Assembly: GCA_035555595.1 (NCBI GenBank)
Contig: DATMGK010000063.1
Location: 1 to 64,000 of the forward strand
Direction of reading: 5' to 3'
Source of the DNA: Croceibacterium_A sp035555595
GTDB lineage: Bacteria > Pseudomonadota > Alphaproteobacteria > Sphingomonadales > Sphingomonadaceae
DNA: 64,000 bases
The notes below the pieces were generated by a model. The model searched no databases, was not told the origin of the DNA, and saw nothing but the letters and a program-made list of their open reading frames with translations. Positions within the stretch are counted from its first letter, which is position 1, and every line of letters begins with the position of its first letter. Position numbers and translations under genes: made by a program. Shown piece by piece: positions 15,663 to 25,397 of the stretch.

Positions 15663-18122
15663 TCACGGCTCTTCACCGTCTCCATCCGTCCGCATCGCCT
15701 CGGCAGCAAGCGTTTCCGCCTCAAGCAGCAGTTCCTCGTCAATTGCGCCTTGCGGCAGGCTTTCCCGGCCAATCATCACCATCACCGGCACTGCCAGCGG
15801 GCTCACGCGGTCAAGCTGGACATGGACCAGCCGCCCCGCCGCTGAATCGAGCAGATCGCCCAGCCGCCCCACATCGGTCATTCGCGCCCGCGCATCCGCC
15901 CATGCAGCCTCGATCAGGATATGATCGGGCTCATATTTGCGCAGGACATCGTAAATCAGGTCGGTGGAGAACGTGACCTGACGTCCGCTCTTTCGCCCGG
16001 AGGGACCCCGGCCCGGCTGTTGTCGCTCCACAAGGCCAGAAATGACCGCCACCTCGCGGAATGCCCGGCGCAGCAGATACGATCCCGTCACCCAGTCGAC
16101 GAATTCATGCGCAAGGATGTCCGGCGACAGCAGCGGTGCTGGATCCGCCACCGGCTTCAATCCCCATACCGCCAGCGAATAATCATTGGCGACGAAACCT
16201 CCCGGTAGCAGGCCCCGCTCCTCCATCCGCTGCGTAATCAACATGCCGAGCGATTGGTTCGCGTTCCACCCGGTGAAAGTATAATAGACGGTGTAGTGCC
16301 TCCCCGCGTGTGGGAAGCTTTCCACCAGCAGACTGTCGGGCCCCGGCATGCGGGACCGCCAGTCCTGCACCTCCAGCCATTCGCGCACATCATCGGGAAA
16401 TCGCGCCCATCCCGCGCGATCGACCAGCAGTTCCCGCACCCGCCCTGCAAGGTGCGTGGTCAGCGGCAGGCGCAGGCCTGTGTAGCTGGGTATCGTTGCC
16501 GATCGCCGCGCCGCGCGAACCACCAGATCCAGATCACGCAGCAATTCCACTTCCAGATCCATACCCGCGAACCGGAAGGTATCGCCGACACGGAGCGACG
16601 CAGCGAATTGCTCCTCCACCTTGCCCAGCGATCGACCGTTGCGGAAACGGATTTCGATCATTTCCGAATCAACGATGATTCCGGCGTTAATCCGGTGCCG
16701 CTGAGCCTGTTCCGGGTGAGATAGCCGCCATATACCGTGCGGATCGCGCACAATACGCCTGAACCTGTCATAGGCGCGCAGCGCATATCCCCCGGTAGCG
16801 ACGAATGACAGCACGCGCTGCCACCCTTCCTCATCCAACCAGGCATAGGCGAGTGAAGACCGCACCTCGGCCAGCAACGCCGCTTCATCGAACGGCGCGG
16901 CGCAGGCGCATGCCATCACATGCTGGGCCAGCACATCCAGCCCACCGGGGCGGAAGTCCTCACCGTCCCGCTGTCCTTCATCCACCGCGTCCTTGGCGGC
17001 AGTGGCTTCCAGAAATTCAAACCGGTTACCCGGCACCAGCAGCGCCCGGCTCGGCTGGTCGAGCCGGTGGTTCGCCCGGCCGATGCGTTGCAGCAGACGG
17101 CTCGACCCCTTGGGCGCGCCCATCTGCACCACACAATCGATATCGCCCCAGTCTACACCCAGATCGAGGCTGGCCGTGGCCACCAGCGCCCGCAGTTCGC
17201 CGCGCGCCATTGCCCCTTCGACCTTGCGCCGGGCCTCCCGGCTCAATGATCCGTGATGGATCGCGATCGGCAGGTTGTCCTCGTTGGCGTTCCACAGTTC
17301 CTGAAAGATGTATTCCGCCAGAAAGCGGGTGTTGGTGAATACCAGCGTGGTGCGGTTGGTCTTTATCAGTCGATAGAGTTGGGGAATCGCCCAGATCGCG
17401 GCGTGGCCGCCCCACGGCACACGCTCCTCCTCGGGCAGGAGTATCTCCACTTCCGGTGGCGCGCCCTTCTCCCCCTCCACGAGTTGCACCGCATCGATAT
17501 CGCCCCACGGCGCCAGCCAACCCCGGAACGCCTCCGGATCGGCGACGGTGGCGGATAGCGCCGCGCGCTGCATGCCCGGCGCGATCGCCTGCAATCGCGA
17601 CAGGGCCAGCGCCAGCAGATCGCCACGCTTGCCAGTGGCGAAGGCATGCACTTCGTCCACCACGACGCGCCGCAAGCCCGCGAACAGTTCAAAACTGTCA
17701 GGATAGCTCAGCAACAGGGAAAGGGATTCGGGCGTGGTCAGCAGCACATGGGGCGGACGGCTGAACTGCCGCCGCTTCCGGTCTGAAGGCGTATCACCGC
17801 TGCGCGTCTCGATGCGGATCGGCAGGCCGATTTCCTGCACGGGAGCCAGCAGATTGCGCTGCACGTCATGCGCCAGCGCCTTCAGCGGCGAGATGTAGAG
17901 GGTATGCAGCCCGTCAGGCGGGCTGGACGCGCGACTGGGGCAGAACGCCGCCAGCGTGGGCAGAAACCCGGCCAGCGTCTTACCTGCCCCCGTATCCGCC
18001 ACCAGCAACGCATGTAGCCCCGCATCCGACGACGCGAGCATTTCAAGCTGGTGCCGCCGCGGCCGCCAGCCACGGCTGGCAAACCAGCCGGTGATTTCAG
18101 ATGGGAGCGAGGAATCGCTCAT
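15663..18122 (-). CDS. Ligase-associated DEXH-box DNA helicase (Lhr-like)
   Basis: 819 residues from MSDSSLPS; the longer frame upstream is Arg/Pro-rich and unlike the family. Superfamily 2 motifs: Q-like start RRHQLEML, Walker A ADTGAGKT (42-49), Walker B DEVH (156-159), SAT-like LSATVAD, and LQRIGRANHR (motif VI), followed by a winged-helix and C-terminal DEXH-associated domain. This family is usually found with an ATP-dependent DNA ligase, a nuclease and the phosphoesterase PdeM in a DNA-repair cluster. Here none of these is next to it. The neighbour upstream is the entericidin gene. Confidence 0.9.
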   Translation of the reverse strand: MSDSSLPSEITGWFASRGWRPRRHQLEMLASSDAGLHALLVADTGAGKTLAGFLPTLAAFCPSRASSPPDGLHTLYISPLKALAHDVQRNLLAPVQEIGLPIRIETRSGDTPSDRKRRQFSRPPHVLLTTPESLSLLLSYPDSFELFAGLRRVVVDEVHAFATGKRGDLLALALSRLQAIAPGMQRAALSATVADPEAFRGWLAPWGDIDAVQLVEGEKGAPPEVEILLPEEERVPWGGHAAIWAIPQLYRLIKTNRTTLVFTNTRFLAEYIFQELWNANEDNLPIAIHHGSLSREARRKVEGAMARGELRALVATASLDLGVDWGDIDCVVQMGAPKGSSRLLQRIGRANHRLDQPSRALLVPGNRFEFLEATAAKDAVDEGQRDGEDFRPGGLDVLAQHVMACACAAPFDEAALLAEVRSSLAYAWLDEEGWQRVLSFVATGGYALRAYDRFRRIVRDPHGIWRLSHPEQAQRHRINAGIIVDSEMIEIRFRNGRSLGKVEEQFAASLRVGDTFRFAGMDLEVELLRDLDLVVRAARRSATIPSYTGLRLPLTTHLAGRVRELLVDRAGWARFPDDVREWLEVQDWRSRMPGPDSLLVESFPHAGRHYTVYYTFTGWNANQSLGMLITQRMEERGLLPGGFVANDYSLAVWGLKPVADPAPLLSPDILAHEFVDWVTGSYLLRRAFREVAVISGLVERQQPGRGPSGRKSGRQVTFSTDLIYDVLRKYEPDHILIEAAWADARARMTDVGRLGDLLDSAAGRLVHVQLDRVSPLAVPVMVMIGRESLPQGAIDEELLLEAETLAAEAMRTDGDGEEP

Positions 18123-18180
18123 GCCTGTGAACCTAGGCCGTGCGCGCCGGGGCGGCAACGGCGGGCAGGCCGCCTTTCGC

Positions 18181-18306
18181 CTAGATGACGCGTTCGCCCG
18201 CTTCGCCAACGGATTCGATATCGCGCCCGATACCCTTCACCGTGTTGCACGCGCTGAGGGCCGAAAGCGTAATGGCCAGAGAAGCAGCGATGACGATCCG
18301 CAGCAT
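18181..18306 (-). CDS. Entericidin A/B family mini-lipoprotein
   Basis: A 41-residue protein. It begins MLRIVIAASLAITL, has a lipobox LSAC with the acylated Cys at position 20, then NTVKGIGRDIESVGEAGERV, which is the entericidin pattern (CNTVxGxGxDxxxxG). An AGGAG site sits 7 nt before the ATG. In E. coli entericidin B is a small stress-induced outer-membrane lipoprotein; in alphaproteobacteria such genes are common and their role is unclear. It is 69 nt downstream of the nat gene on the same strand. Confidence 0.88.
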   Translation of the reverse strand: MLRIVIAASLAITLSALSACNTVKGIGRDIESVGEAGERVI

Positions 18307-18375
18307 GGAAAATCTCCTGTTAACCCTTTTCCAGTGCCCTGTTCCGGCTGCACGCTCAAGCCCGCATGCAGGTTC

Positions 18376-19224
18376 TCACGCGAACAGTTGCAGGCGCGCC
18401 AGATCCGCTGGGTCCAGAGGCAGCCTGAAGCGGGTGAAAAGCAATTCCTGATAGCCCGGTAGCCCGTCGATATCCGCCTTCTGGCTTTCCCCATCGTCCA
18501 CAATCGAAAGCGATCGGTCTGACAGGCTGGCGAAGCCCAATGGCAACGCAATGGTGACGATATGCAGCGTAGTGAAGCGCGTATCCGGCGCGGTAGAGGT
18601 CCAATGATTGGCCAATGCCAGATCGCTGGCCGACACATCCGTCAAATCAAAGCTGTATTGCGACTGCCAGCCGGTCGCGGGGGCATCACCGCCGCCAAAC
18701 GCCGCACCCGGTCCCATGCGTTCCAGCAGCCATTCGCCGCTGAAAGAACCGGGTTCTCCGATACGCCGCAGTCGATGGCTGGCACCATCGGGAGATGTCG
18801 CCATGGAACCATCCGCCAGTGGCAGCGGGGGGACGTAGCTGCCGCCAAATCCCACATCCGCAATCCATGCCTGCCCGGCGATGTCGGCCAGCAGCAGCAT
18901 GTGAGTACGTGGCGGATGATCGTCACCCGGCCCACGCCCCATCTGGACCCGCGCCAGCAAAGGGCGGTTGGGCACGCCCATCTGCGCCAGCATGTCGGCG
19001 AACACACGGTTTTGCTCGAAACAGTAACCGCCCCGCTGCCGCGTCACCAGTTTGTCGAAAGCACTTGCGCTGTCGATGCGGATCGCGCGCCCGAGATGGA
19101 TATCGAGGTTTTCGAACGGAATCGAAAGCCTGTGCGCCCGTTGCAAGGTCGCCAACCCGGCTGGATCAGGCGCGGGTGCGCGGGCCAGACCGATCCGTTC
19201 CAGATAATTGGCCAGTTGGCTCAC
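18376..19224 (-). CDS. nat: Arylamine N-acetyltransferase
   Basis: 282 residues from a GTG at 19224, 7 nt after the pgm stop; the longer frame inside pgm does not look like protein of this family. NAT transfers acetyl from acetyl-CoA to arylamines and hydrazines through a catalytic Cys. The triad is visible: Cys68 in RGGYCFEQN, His108 in THMLLL, and Asp123 in DVGFGG. The N-terminal YLERIGL and IPFENLDIHLG segments are typical. The bacterial role is probably xenobiotic or aromatic amine metabolism. It probably shares the transcript of pgm. Confidence 0.92.
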   Translation of the reverse strand: MSQLANYLERIGLARAPAPDPAGLATLQRAHRLSIPFENLDIHLGRAIRIDSASAFDKLVTRQRGGYCFEQNRVFADMLAQMGVPNRPLLARVQMGRGPGDDHPPRTHMLLLADIAGQAWIADVGFGGSYVPPLPLADGSMATSPDGASHRLRRIGEPGSFSGEWLLERMGPGAAFGGGDAPATGWQSQYSFDLTDVSASDLALANHWTSTAPDTRFTTLHIVTIALPLGFASLSDRSLSIVDDGESQKADIDGLPGYQELLFTRFRLPLDPADLARLQLFA

Positions 19225-19231
19225 GCCCTGA

Positions 19232-20647
19232 TCAGTGCCCTGCCTGCGGCCCCCGCTCAAGCCCCGAAGCGGCCAGTTGCGCGTCGATCTGGGCCAAAAG
19301 CCGATCCAGCCCTTCCTGCGTGAAGCTTTCCGCACGGGCGACCAGCACGTCCTGCGTGTTGGATGCGCGCAGCAGCCACCAGCCATCGGGCGTCGTCACC
19401 CGCACGCCATCCGTATCGTCCACCTTGATGTCATCCGGAGCATCAGGGGCGGCGAGACGCTGCTTCACCTCTTCGATGGCGGCGAACTTGCGGCTTTCAT
19501 CCACCTGAAAGCGCAATTCCGGCGTATTGAGCATGGCGGGCATCGCGCCGCGCAGTTCCGTGACCGATTTGTCCAGCCGCGCGGAGGCGGCGATCAGGCG
19601 CACGGCGGCATAAAGCGCGTCGTCGTAGCCGTAATAAGTGTCCGCGAAGAAGATGTGCCCGCTCATTTCCCCGGCCAGCGGGGCATGAGTTTCCTTCATT
19701 TTGGATTTGATCAGGCTGTGCCCAGTCTTCCACATCAGCGGCTTGCCGCCCAGTTCAGCCACGCGGTCGAACAGCGCCCGGCTGGCCTTCACATCGGCGA
19801 TAACCGTCGCGCCCGGCTGCTGCCGCAGCAGATCTTCCGCATAGATCATCAGCAACTGGTCGCCCCAGATCACACGGCCCTGCCCGTCGATCGCGCCGAT
19901 CCGGTCACCATCACCGTCGAAAGCGATACCGAAATCGAGGTTCTTGTCCGCGACGAGCCGCCGCAGATCCTCCAGGTTTTCCGGCACAGTGGGATCGGGA
20001 TGATGATTGGGGAAATTGCCATCGACATCGGTGAACAACGTGTGATGTTCGCCCGGAAGGCGGGCGACGAGCTTTTCAAGGGCGGGCCCGGCCGCGCCGT
20101 TTCCGGCATCCCAGCCGATCCGCAAGGACGCCAGTTGCGCGGGATCGATCCCGTCCAGCCCGGCGATCAGCGCATCGATATAGGCGCCCATCACGTCGGC
20201 ACGGCTGGTTTCGCCCGTACCATCGGCCCAATCGCCAGCTTCCGCCAGACGGCCGATTTCCTGAATCTGCGGGCCAAAGAACGGGCGGCCCTGAAGCACC
20301 ATCTTGAAGCCGTTGTAATTGGCGGGATTGTGGCTGCCGGTTATCTGAACGCCGCCATCAACCTCTTCCGCTGAAGCTTCCGCGAAATAGAGCATCGGCG
20401 TGGGCCCCATCCCGATGCGGCGCACGTCACAGCCCGAGGCCGTCAGCCCTTCAATCAGCGCGTGTTCCAGCATCGGGGAACTGATCCGCCCGTCATACCC
20501 GACCGCCACCAGCCGCCCGCCGGCGCGCCGCAGCAGCGTGCCGAAACCCCGCCCAATCGCGCGCGCATCATCGGGGCCGAGCGTTTCTCCGATAATGCCG
20601 CGGATATCGTATTCGCGAAGGATAGTGGGGTCGAACCGGTGGCTCAT
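19232..20647 (-). CDS. Phosphomannomutase/phosphoglucomutase
   Basis: 471 residues of the alpha-D-phosphohexomutase family. The phosphoserine is S105 in TGSHNPANYNG, the metal loop is DGDGDRIG, and the sugar-binding loop is GEMSGHIFF. It interconverts mannose or glucose 6- and 1-phosphates, feeding GDP-mannose or UDP-glucose for surface polysaccharides; AlgC-type enzymes do both. Which substrate dominates cannot be told. It overlaps the upstream DnaJ gene by 4 nt and is followed at 7 nt by nat. Confidence 0.94.
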   Translation of the reverse strand: MSHRFDPTILREYDIRGIIGETLGPDDARAIGRGFGTLLRRAGGRLVAVGYDGRISSPMLEHALIEGLTASGCDVRRIGMGPTPMLYFAEASAEEVDGGVQITGSHNPANYNGFKMVLQGRPFFGPQIQEIGRLAEAGDWADGTGETSRADVMGAYIDALIAGLDGIDPAQLASLRIGWDAGNGAAGPALEKLVARLPGEHHTLFTDVDGNFPNHHPDPTVPENLEDLRRLVADKNLDFGIAFDGDGDRIGAIDGQGRVIWGDQLLMIYAEDLLRQQPGATVIADVKASRALFDRVAELGGKPLMWKTGHSLIKSKMKETHAPLAGEMSGHIFFADTYYGYDDALYAAVRLIAASARLDKSVTELRGAMPAMLNTPELRFQVDESRKFAAIEEVKQRLAAPDAPDDIKVDDTDGVRVTTPDGWWLLRASNTQDVLVARAESFTQEGLDRLLAQIDAQLAASGLERGPQAGH

Positions 20648-20940
20648 GAAATCTCCTCTGATCTGCCGTCTGACAGTTCGCCGAGCAATAAATCCCGGGC
20701 TGCGTTCGCCTCGTGCACCTGCCCGCTCGTGCCGCCCCGGTCCGGATGGACGATAGCCAGCAGCCGTTTATGAGCCGTAACGATATCCTCACGCGAGGCA
20801 GCCGACGAAACGCCGAGCAGCTTGCGCGCCCGGGACACAGCGTGAGCGCGCGTCGCCCGCTTCGGTTCCCACGGCCATCGCCCCGTGATCAGCTTCCAGC
20901 CGAACACGATCGCCACAGCGATGGCGACAAGCTTGCCCAT
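20644..20940 (-). CDS. Small membrane-anchored DnaJ-domain protein
   Basis: 98 residues. A short hydrophobic N-terminus (VAIAVAIVFGWKL) may anchor it in the membrane. The J domain covers about 35-90 with HPD at 65-67. A J domain stimulates an Hsp70 ATPase, so this is a dedicated DnaK co-chaperone rather than DnaJ itself, as the Gly/Phe and zinc regions are missing. Its ATG shares one base with the mipZ stop (TGATG) and its end overlaps pgm by 4 nt, so all three are probably translated together. Confidence 0.88.
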   Translation of the reverse strand: MGKLVAIAVAIVFGWKLITGRWPWEPKRATRAHAVSRARKLLGVSSAASREDIVTAHKRLLAIVHPDRGGTSGQVHEANAARDLLLGELSDGRSEEIS

Positions 20941-21761
20941 CAGGCCGCCGCGCTGGCGGACGGGGCGGCGCGCGCCATCGACGAAACGACGGGGAGGTTC
21001 AGGTTTGCCACCAGCCCGCGCAGTTCCTGCCGGGCGACGAGATGGCTGGTGCCCAATTCACCCAGTTGGCCCCTGTCCAGCAGGGTCAGCCCGGAGGGGA
21101 ACAGCTCACGATAGATCACACGTTCCGACAAACCGTGCGACACGCGGAAACCCACACGCTTCGACAGTTCGGTAAGCGCCTGATCGATGCGCCGCTGGTT
21201 GCGCGCATCGACGTGCTGGACACGGTTGCGCACCACCACCCAGTCCATCTCGCGCCGTCCTTCGCGTATCTGCTTGAGCGCACGGCTCTTGCGCGCTTCC
21301 CAGATCAGTTCCGCATAGAAGCTGAGGCGGCGAACCTTGAAAGTTTCCGCATCGACCTGCCCGATCAGGTCAAAATCGACGAAGCTGTCGTTCATCGGCG
21401 TGACCAGCGTATCCGCCTGTGTCGCCACATGGCGGGCCAGCGGATCGTCACGGCCGGGCGTATCGAAAATCAGGAAATCCGCGCCTTCGGCCAGCGCCTC
21501 CGCCTCTGCCTCAAGCGCGGCGATATCGTCACCACTGAACACGCCGAAGCTGGGCACCGGCAGATCGATGCCGCGCCGCTGCTGAGTCTCCGCGCGATTT
21601 TCGAAATAGCGATAGAGCGTGCGCTGGCGCGGATCGAGATCCATCGCGACCACTTTCGCGCCCTGATAGGCCAATGCCACCGCGACGTGGACGGCAGTGG
21701 TGGATTTGCCCGTGCCCCCCTTTTCATTGGCAAAAACGATGCGATGCGGCGCGGACAGCAC
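20940..21761 (-). CDS. mipZ: Division-plane positioning ATPase MipZ (ParA family)
   Basis: 273 residues. The deviant Walker A KGGTGKST is at 14-21, switch residues are in DLDPRQRTLYRYFENR, and FDTPGRDDPLARHVA is the Walker B region. The pattern NDSFVDFDLIGQVD through VRNRVQHVDARNQRR is the MipZ branch rather than chromosomal ParA. In Caulobacter, MipZ rides on ParB at the origins and blocks FtsZ polymerisation near the poles, which puts the division site at mid-cell. Neighbourhood with panC is seen in other alphaproteobacteria. The gene is divergent from panC with a 74-bp gap. Confidence 0.93.
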   Translation of the reverse strand: MLSAPHRIVFANEKGGTGKSTTAVHVAVALAYQGAKVVAMDLDPRQRTLYRYFENRAETQQRRGIDLPVPSFGVFSGDDIAALEAEAEALAEGADFLIFDTPGRDDPLARHVATQADTLVTPMNDSFVDFDLIGQVDAETFKVRRLSFYAELIWEARKSRALKQIREGRREMDWVVVRNRVQHVDARNQRRIDQALTELSKRVGFRVSHGLSERVIYRELFPSGLTLLDRGQLGELGTSHLVARQELRGLVANLNLPVVSSMARAAPSASAAA

Positions 21762-21835
21762 GTGTGGCGGACTTTCTCTGATAGCGTCAGGCGTCTATTG
21801 CGCCTGCGAACCCGTCTTATCGGAGCCCTGCCTAC

Positions 21836-22759
<924 letters not shown>

Positions 22760-22804
22760 GCTCTGCGGCCGCTTGCCATCGCTGGCTATCGCCCGTCAAG
22801 CGTA

Positions 22805-23410
22805 TCAGTTGTTGGGCGGCCCGCCATTTGCATCGCGCGCGTCTTCAGCAGGCGCATTTTCGGCTGGCGCGGCGACAATCACGGTAACGCGGCGGTTCGC
22901 TGCCCGGCCTTCTTCATCAGGCGTTCCATCGAGATGGGCGTTCGGGGCCACCGGGCGTTGTTCGCCCAATGCGATCACCTCTATTCGATCGCGAACGACA
23001 CCTTTTTCCACCAGCCATTTGGCGACTGCCTCTGCCCGGCGGCGAGAGGCGCGCAGATTGGCATCGTCTGTTCCTGCTGAATCGGTATGGCCGCGCAATA
23101 TGACGGGCCAGCCTTCCGCCAGTTGATCGGATCGGACCAGTTCCTCCAGCGCAGCAACAGCTTCTGCGTTCAGGCTATAGCCGCCATCGCCGAATGGAAT
23201 CGTCACTTCCAGCGGGCTGAGCCGTTCCGTTTCCACCACTTCGGATGCCACTTCCGGGCGAATGATCGATGTTGGGGGCGTGATATCGGGTGTGGGGGAA
23301 GCGGTGGCTGCACTCCCGCCGCCCGTATCGGGTTCTGACGGTTGCTGATCGCGACAACCGGGCAACAGCAGGGCCGCCGTCACCCCTGCCACAGCAAGCA
23401 TCCGTTTCAT
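22805..23410 (-). CDS. OmpA-family lipoprotein (peptidoglycan-binding C-terminal domain)
   Basis: 201 residues from the ATG at 23410; an adjacent ATG at 23413 is equally in frame, but the AAGGAG site is spaced better for the second. A lipobox LPGC follows a short hydrophobic signal. A Thr/Pro-rich linker leads to an OmpA-like domain at about 75-185 with LRGHTDSAGTDDANLRASRRRAEAV and NRRVTVIV, which binds diaminopimelate of peptidoglycan. It probably ties the outer membrane to the cell wall. It follows the antiporter gene by about 10 nt. Confidence 0.88.
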   Translation of the reverse strand: MKRMLAVAGVTAALLLPGCRDQQPSEPDTGGGSAATASPTPDITPPTSIIRPEVASEVVETERLSPLEVTIPFGDGGYSLNAEAVAALEELVRSDQLAEGWPVILRGHTDSAGTDDANLRASRRRAEAVAKWLVEKGVVRDRIEVIALGEQRPVAPNAHLDGTPDEEGRAANRRVTVIVAAPAENAPAEDARDANGGPPNN

Positions 23411-23421
23411 CATTCTCTCCT

Positions 23422-25260
23422 TCACTCCCCGGCGGCGCGCGCAGGCGATCTGGCGGCTTTCCGGGCAGTTCTTTTGGGCTGGGGCGGCGCGAAGGATATC
23501 ACCGTGTCACCCGCCTTCGGCTCCGGCGCGGCGGCGTGGGTGAAGAAGCGCATCCGGCCATCCGGACGCAGCAGCAGCAGCATCGTCGCCCCTTCAGGCA
23601 GCGCCTCCTTCGCATCGGCCAGCGTGAACCTGTCCGACAGCTTCGTCTTGCGGAACACCCAGCCCCCTGCCTCGCGCCGCTCCACATCCTCCACCCCGAA
23701 ACCGGAAGCGAACAGAGCCCGGCCGCGCAGTGAGGACGGTAGCCGGCGCGGATTATCGGACGTTTCTGCCTCGCCCAGCTGATAGACAGAATCGGTGCCG
23801 ATCTCGGGCGCGAATTCGGAACAGACCAGCGTGTTGTAAGCCTCGTTATCGGTGGCGGCGACGAGCACCTGGAACGGCGCGAGATCGAGGTTGTGTTCCG
23901 TCGCTTCGTTCAGGATTTCGCCGTGATAGGTGGGCAGCCCGGCGGCGCGGGCAGGTTTGAGCAGGCGCCAGCTCGAATCAACCACCATGACCGGCGTTCC
24001 CAGATCGTGCATCTCCTTCGCCAGGGCGATGGTCCAGGTATTGGCGCCCACGATCAGCAGGCCGGGCCGGGATTCGCCTTTCACTTTCAGCAGGCGCGCG
24101 GCCAGATCGATGGTGAAGCCGTGCGCGATGATCGTCGCCACCACCACCGCGAAACTGAGGCCGATCAGAATCGTGCCGTCGCCGTATCCCAGTTCCTCCA
24201 GACGCAACGCGAACAGGCCGGAGATCGCGACCATGACGATACCCCGAGGGGCGATCCATGCCAGGAACAGCCGCTCGTTCCACGGTATCTTGGTGAACAA
24301 CAGGCTGACGAGGATCGTGACGGGGCGCACCACGAACAGCAGCGCCAGCAGAAACGCGCCGAAGCGCCATTCGAAGTTGCGGAACTGGGCAAAATCCAGC
24401 GAAGCCGAAAGCAATACGAAGATGCCCGATACCAGCAGCACGGCGACGTTCTGCTTGAAGGGGTGGATACTGCGCAGCGAAGCGACATCCATGTTGGCGA
24501 GCGCGATACCCATCACCGTCACCGCGACCAGCCCTGCTTCATGCTCGATCTGATTGCAGCCGACGAACACGCCGACGACCGCCACCAGCAGCACCGGCAC
24601 CTTGAGGTATTCGGGCACGAAGCCGCGCGGGAAGCTCCACGCCACAGCGCGCGCCGCGGCATAGCCGATCACGCCCGCCAGCAGGGCGGCGATGATCATC
24701 GGCGGCACGACTTCGAACATCGTCGCGCCATCGGCCGACAGGCGGAAATATTCGTAGGCGATCACGGCGAAGATCGCGCCCACCGGGTCGTTGACGATCG
24801 CTTCCCACCGGAGGACCGCGGCCGGACGCGGCTGCACGGTCGCCTGCCGCAACAGGGGCAGCACGACAGTAGGGCCGGTGACGACGAGGATACCGGCAAA
24901 CAGGATCGCCACCGGCCAGACCAGACCGGCGATATAGTAACAGGCCAGCGAGCCGAGCAGCCAGCCGAGCGGCGCGCCCAGGAACACCAGCCGCCACACA
25001 CCTTCGCCGTATTTGCGGAACTCGCGGAAATCGAGGCTCAGCCCGCCTTCGAACAGGATCAGGGCCACGCCGATGGCGATCATCGGTTCCAGCATCGGCC
25101 CGAAGGCCGCACGTGGATCGATCAGATGCAGAACCGGGCCGGCCAGAAAACCGGCGGCCAGCATCAGTACGATCGCAGGCCAGCCGGTGCGCCAGGCGAT
25201 CCACTGCGCGCCGATGCCAAGCACGCCGACGAGGGCGATTACGAGTGCCTGATGCTCCAT
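23422..25260 (-). CDS. CPA1-family cation/proton antiporter with C-terminal TrkA-N-like domain
   Basis: 612 residues from MEHQALVIAL. The first 400 residues contain about a dozen membrane helices of the Na+/H+ exchanger family, with the conserved ND in VNDPVGAIFAVIAYEYF and a GVALILFEGGLSLDF segment. The C-terminal 200 residues are soluble: a nucleotide-binding TrkA-N-like fold (LLIVGANTWTIALAKEM) and a last domain resembling TrkA-C. Such tails gate transport in response to nucleotides. It probably works in pH or salt homeostasis. Ion specificity is unknown. No good ribosome-binding site marks the start. Confidence 0.88.
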   Translation of the reverse strand: MEHQALVIALVGVLGIGAQWIAWRTGWPAIVLMLAAGFLAGPVLHLIDPRAAFGPMLEPMIAIGVALILFEGGLSLDFREFRKYGEGVWRLVFLGAPLGWLLGSLACYYIAGLVWPVAILFAGILVVTGPTVVLPLLRQATVQPRPAAVLRWEAIVNDPVGAIFAVIAYEYFRLSADGATMFEVVPPMIIAALLAGVIGYAAARAVAWSFPRGFVPEYLKVPVLLVAVVGVFVGCNQIEHEAGLVAVTVMGIALANMDVASLRSIHPFKQNVAVLLVSGIFVLLSASLDFAQFRNFEWRFGAFLLALLFVVRPVTILVSLLFTKIPWNERLFLAWIAPRGIVMVAISGLFALRLEELGYGDGTILIGLSFAVVVATIIAHGFTIDLAARLLKVKGESRPGLLIVGANTWTIALAKEMHDLGTPVMVVDSSWRLLKPARAAGLPTYHGEILNEATEHNLDLAPFQVLVAATDNEAYNTLVCSEFAPEIGTDSVYQLGEAETSDNPRRLPSSLRGRALFASGFGVEDVERREAGGWVFRKTKLSDRFTLADAKEALPEGATMLLLLRPDGRMRFFTHAAAPEPKAGDTVISFAPPQPKRTARKAARSPARAAGE

Positions 25261-25397
25261 GGAATGGCCGATGGTTTCAGATTTGGCCCGGTTTGACAAT
25301 GAACTGGCGGGGAAAACGGACAGCCAGCGGGAACACGGTTGCCTCTGCCCCGGCGGCAGGCCACGTTTCGGCAGATAAGAATGGTGAGAGGAATGGA

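Noticed and set aside
18322..18345. EcfG-like promoter (GGAAC and GGTT) before the entericidin gene
   Set aside because: The spacer is one base short and the implied start site would fall within the ribosome-binding site, so this is probably chance.
23893..25296. Plus-strand 467-codon frame opposite the antiporter gene
   Set aside because: His/Asp/Gln-rich shadow of a membrane protein gene; no ribosome-binding site and no domain.
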